The translations under genes and the position numbers were made by a program. Of a stretch of DNA of 64,000 bases, positions 61,257 through 64,000 are shown piece by piece. Each line of letters starts with the position of its first letter. Positions within the stretch are counted from its first letter, which is position 1. Source of the DNA: Burkholderia sp. HI2500 (GTDB lineage: Bacteria > Pseudomonadota > Gammaproteobacteria > Burkholderiales > Burkholderiaceae); NCBI RefSeq assembly GCF_002223055.1, contig NZ_NKFL01000007.1, positions 248,001 to 312,000 on the forward strand, in the 5' to 3' direction. The notes beneath the pieces are model-generated. The model was not told where the DNA came from. It saw only the letters and a list, made by a program, of their open reading frames with translations, and searched no databases.

Positions 61257-61275
61257 TTGATCAAACGACCAAGTC
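61257..61275 (-). promoter_or_regulatory. Operator of the shared regulon, acyl-CoA dehydrogenase promoter
   Basis: TTGATCAAACGACCAAGTC, with TGATCA-AA-CGACCA, one base off the consensus. It lies about 240 bases upstream of the gene start. Confidence 0.65.
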
Positions 61276-61334
61276 ATGTGGCCGATGAAATTAGCATGGT
61301 GTTCATCGACGGTCGATCGTGGTTAACCCGTCGC
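61267..61334 (-). repeat. Duplicated promoter block, copy 2 (includes GGTTAACCC at 61321)
   Basis: Gapless counterpart of 43591-43658. The operator-to-GGTTAACCC distance is 54 bases in both. Confidence 0.7.
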
Positions 61335-61401
61335 TTTCCGAACTGTGCCGTCATTGAAAGACGTGGGGCGATTCGAAGCGGTTGAGCGGCGCGTGATCAA
61401 C

Positions 61402-61436
61402 CCCTGGTTCCGGTCGGAACTCGACCGGAACCAGGG
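61402..61436 (-). terminator. Strong hairpin after the P450 fusion gene
   Basis: Perfect 15-base arms CCCTGGTTCCGGTCG and CGACCGGAACCAGGG around GAACT, 125 bases past the P450 stop in its direction of transcription. No T-run. Confidence 0.7.
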
Positions 61437-61560
61437 TGAAGGACGCAAGGAAAACAGGGCGCAGGCCCGGATCGAGGCACGTGTCGCATCCGTTCCGGAA
61501 AGCGGTGGCGGGGCAGGTCAAATGTCTGAAGCGACCGGACGTGGCAGGATCCCGTCCCCG

Positions 61561-64000
61561 TCATGCAAACACGTCGGCAACATATCTGCCATGCTCCCGC
61601 TCCATCGTGTCGATCCACGCGCTGGCGCTTTCATCGTTCGCTCCCGTTGCCTCCTGATAAATGCGGGCAAGCGTGGCGCGTACGGCAGGCGCCATGTTCT
61701 TTCCGTCCCCGCAGACGAAGACGGTGGCGCCTTGCGCAAACAGGGCGGCGATCTTCTCGCGCTCCAGCCAGACTTTGTCTTGAACGAACCGGGCACCTTC
61801 CTCCGGGCGGTTCGAGTAAGCCGGCATCACTTCGACCACACCGCATCGAGCCCATTCGTCGAGTTCGTCGCGATAAAGAAAGTCGACGTCGGGGTCATCG
61901 ATGCCGAAGAAGAGCAACGACTTGCCGATGTTTTCCCCCTGCTGCTTCTGCAGTGCGCGCTCTTGCAGGAAGCCGCGGAACGGGGCGATACCGGAACCGG
62001 CACAGATCAGGATCATCGGCAGACCGGTTTCGGCGGGTGGCCGAAAGTGTGCATTCGATGGCCTGACTGCAACGGACAGGCTGTCCCCGGTGTTGAGCCG
62101 TGCGAGATACGACGACGCCACCCCTTCATGGCGACCATTGCCGGAGAGCGCCGGTGCATCGACCACGGCGACCGTCAGCGTGACATGGTCTGCTTTCCAA
62201 AGCGGGGAAGACGAGATCGAATACTGGCGTGCTTTCAGCGCGGGAAGCATATCGAGGAACTTTTCGAGCGACAGGTCGACGGACCCGAAGCGTTCGAGCA
62301 GATCCATGACGGTGGTCCGTTTTCCCAGGATCTCGCCTTCGAAATCGTCGGCGCTCAGGCGCTCGAGCTCGACCTTCTCGGGAGGGCAACGCGTGGCGGC
62401 GGCCAGGGTCGATACTTGTGATCGGGTGGCAGGAACGGCGAGTTCGACATAGCTCGAGAACAGGTCACCACAACTGATGGGCTGGCCGAGCGGAAGGCGC
62501 GGATTACTTGACGTGCCTTCAATCACCACCTGCGTGTCCCAGCTCACGCGAAACCGGCGCAAGACGCGATCGACGTTGTTTTTCGAGTTGCGCGGCAGGA
62601 CGGCCAGGTAATCTCCCGATTGATACGTCATCGCTTCCGGCAGTTTCAGTTCAATATGCTTTTTGGAGCGGCTGCCGGCCACGCTGATATCGACCAGTTC
62701 CCTGTTGTCGACGATGGACGCATGCGCCATGTCGCCGAAGTTCAGCAGTTTTTCACGGGTATTCTCGGCGAAGCTGACCTTCAGCGCGGTATCGCCTTGT
62801 TGCACGGTCGAGACTTCCTTCCCGGCGCTGATCGCAAATCGGTCCCACATTTCGGTGTACCAATTGTCAAATTCACCGAAGAAGTCGCCACCGGAATCGA
62901 GTTCGCCTCTGACGTGCACTCTCGTGGCACCGGCCTTCTCGAGCGCCTCATCGACTCGCTTGGGAATCGCCTGGTAGGTCCGGGCCCATTGCTTGTTGCC
63001 GCACCCGAGCACCGAAAAATGGACACCGTCCAGCGCACCTTCGCCGAGTGCTTCGACATACGGGACGAATGATCGGGCGTTGTCGGGCGGCTGTCCTTCA
63101 TAGGAAGCGGTGACGATCACGATGGCCGGATATCCGTCGAGTTTTCCTGCGAAATCGTCGAGCGGAGCGCACGTCGCGTGAAATCCGTGACGACTCGCAT
63201 CCCCTGCAATACGTCTTGCAAAGGATTCGGCGGAGCCCGTGTTTCCCCCGAAGAGGACGAGCATGGTCGACACGTCTTCGCCGGAAGTAGTCGACTGAAC
63301 CGGAGCGACGCTCGGGCTTTGAGCACTCGAGCGGGCGCGAACGGCCGTATCGGGCGCTTTGAGCGCGCCTCGGGCCCGAGGTTTCACGTTGATCCGGAAA
63401 CCGGTCGGCTTCAGCGTAAGCGTTTCGGCGACATCCAGCTCGTAGTCCGGATCGGCGAAAGAGAAATCGAATCGCTGGAGCAGCATGATCAGGACGAGAT
63501 GGGCTTCCTGCATCGCAAACGGGCGGCCGATACAGGCGCGTGCACCGTTGCCGAAGGGCTTCCATGCATTGGGCGGGAGTTGCTCCGCATTCTCCGGCGC
63601 AAATCGCTCCGGACGAAATGCCTCGACGTCCTCGCCCCAGACGCTCACATCCCGATGCAACATGGGCGTCAGGATCATGATGATGTCGTCGGGAGAAACG
63701 GCATATTTGCCGCCGAACGTGGTGTCGGCGAGCGGTGACACGGCGAATGCCGGCGCGGTCGGCCAGATGCGCAACGTCTCCATGAGGATGTGTTCGATGT
63801 AACGCAGTCGTGCGAGATGCTCGATCCGCGGTGTCTCGCTGCCCACCACCTCGTCGACCATGTCCCGTGCTTTTTGCAGGATGTCCGGGTTCTTGAGGAG
63901 GAAATAGGTGGCAAAGGACAGGAGCCCGCTGGTCGTTTCATGTCCGGCGATGAGAAAGGTAATCATCTGGAAGACGATGTTCTCGTCATCGAGTTTTTCT
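61561..64000 (-). CDS. Self-sufficient cytochrome P450/NADPH-P450 reductase fusion (CYP102-like), 5' end missing
   Basis: The frame is open at the right window edge; about 812 residues are visible, continuing past the ATG at 63966 (the codons before it read EKLDDENIVFQ, as in CYP102 enzymes). P450 part: I-helix AGHETTSG, ETLRIWPTAPAF (ExxR), heme loop FGNGARACIG. Reductase part: FMN motif GGNTGSAESFARR, FAD domain RQYSISSSPL, NADPH site CAGSGIAPFRGFLQ, final VADVFA. Such fusions hydroxylate fatty acids or related chains at sub-terminal carbons. The resulting secondary alcohol could be oxidised to a ketone for the Baeyer-Villiger enzymes. Its promoter lies outside the window. Confidence 0.93.
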   Translation of the reverse strand, partial: EKLDDENIVFQMITFLIAGHETTSGLLSFATYFLLKNPDILQKARDMVDEVVGSETPRIEHLARLRYIEHILMETLRIWPTAPAFAVSPLADTTFGGKYAVSPDDIIMILTPMLHRDVSVWGEDVEAFRPERFAPENAEQLPPNAWKPFGNGARACIGRPFAMQEAHLVLIMLLQRFDFSFADPDYELDVAETLTLKPTGFRINVKPRARGALKAPDTAVRARSSAQSPSVAPVQSTTSGEDVSTMLVLFGGNTGSAESFARRIAGDASRHGFHATCAPLDDFAGKLDGYPAIVIVTASYEGQPPDNARSFVPYVEALGEGALDGVHFSVLGCGNKQWARTYQAIPKRVDEALEKAGATRVHVRGELDSGGDFFGEFDNWYTEMWDRFAISAGKEVSTVQQGDTALKVSFAENTREKLLNFGDMAHASIVDNRELVDISVAGSRSKKHIELKLPEAMTYQSGDYLAVLPRNSKNNVDRVLRRFRVSWDTQVVIEGTSSNPRLPLGQPISCGDLFSSYVELAVPATRSQVSTLAAATRCPPEKVELERLSADDFEGEILGKRTTVMDLLERFGSVDLSLEKFLDMLPALKARQYSISSSPLWKADHVTLTVAVVDAPALSGNGRHEGVASSYLARLNTGDSLSVAVRPSNAHFRPPAETGLPMILICAGSGIAPFRGFLQERALQKQQGENIGKSLLFFGIDDPDVDFLYRDELDEWARCGVVEVMPAYSNRPEEGARFVQDKVWLEREKIAALFAQGATVFVCGDGKNMAPAVRATLARIYQEATGANDESASAWIDTMEREHGRYVADVFA

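Larger units (their letters stand above)
61019..61560 (-). promoter_or_regulatory. Control region between P450 fusion and acyl-CoA dehydrogenase
   Basis: About 540 bases without a gene. It holds the operator (61257-61275), the duplicated block (61267-61334) and a strong hairpin that should end P450 transcription (61402-61436). Confidence 0.5.

Noticed and set aside
1..64000. CRISPR arrays, tRNA or rRNA genes, insertion sequences
   Set aside because: No regularly spaced repeats, no tRNA-like cloverleaf and no transposase-like protein were recognised on reading both strands; a covariance-model search was not possible here.

Overview
The window looks like a Burkholderia chromosome, probably of the Burkholderia cepacia complex. 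It is GC-rich with strong G/C third-position bias, carries the remnant of a Burkholderia-type porin, and encodes HutC-type regulation, NodT/RND efflux and DUF3096 proteins. No tRNA, rRNA, CRISPR array or intact insertion sequence was recognised.

Layout. (1) 1-6755: the end of an FAD-dependent oxidoreductase, then a polar amino-acid-type ABC importer (binding protein, two permeases, ATPase), a histidine ammonia-lyase-fold enzyme and a GntR/HutC regulator. The lyase lacks the Ala-Ser-Gly triad that forms the MIO cofactor, so it is more likely an ergothionase-type trimethylamine lyase than HutH. (2) 7088-10426, minus strand: three envelope or zinc-ribbon proteins of unknown role. (3) 11282-43658: a large catabolic region. 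It encodes two aldehyde dehydrogenases, an iron-dependent alcohol dehydrogenase, two Baeyer-Villiger-type monooxygenases each next to an HSL-family esterase, a GMC oxidoreductase, an orphan response regulator, a YCF48/RND/DUF1302/DUF1329 envelope module, a class IV transaminase resembling (R)-amine transaminases, two TetR paralogues, an imine-reductase-like protein, two phytanoyl-CoA-dioxygenase-like proteins, an MFS transporter, an unknown membrane protein, an EthD-like protein and a class III aminotransferase. (4) 44233-55342: genes that look unrelated to this pathway (DUF3096 protein, PhoD-type phosphatase, AsmA protein, and an RND efflux pump with its TetR repressor). (5) 55492-64000: a porin remnant, then a fatty acyl-CoA ligase, a thiolase, an acyl-CoA dehydrogenase and a CYP102-type P450/reductase fusion that runs off the right end.

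The main observation is that regions 3 and 5 share one operator, a palindrome close to TTGGTCA-NN-TGACCAA. It occurs about 15 times, in front of nearly every transcription unit of both regions but not in front of the unrelated genes between them. The two TetR paralogues have practically identical recognition helices and are the obvious candidates to bind it. Read together, the genes suggest a regulon of about 50 kb that hydroxylates or deaminates a hydrophobic amine or alkyl compound, converts the resulting ketone to an ester with a Baeyer-Villiger enzyme, hydrolyses it, and feeds the products through alcohol/aldehyde oxidation, CoA activation and beta-oxidation. The substrate cannot be told from the sequence.
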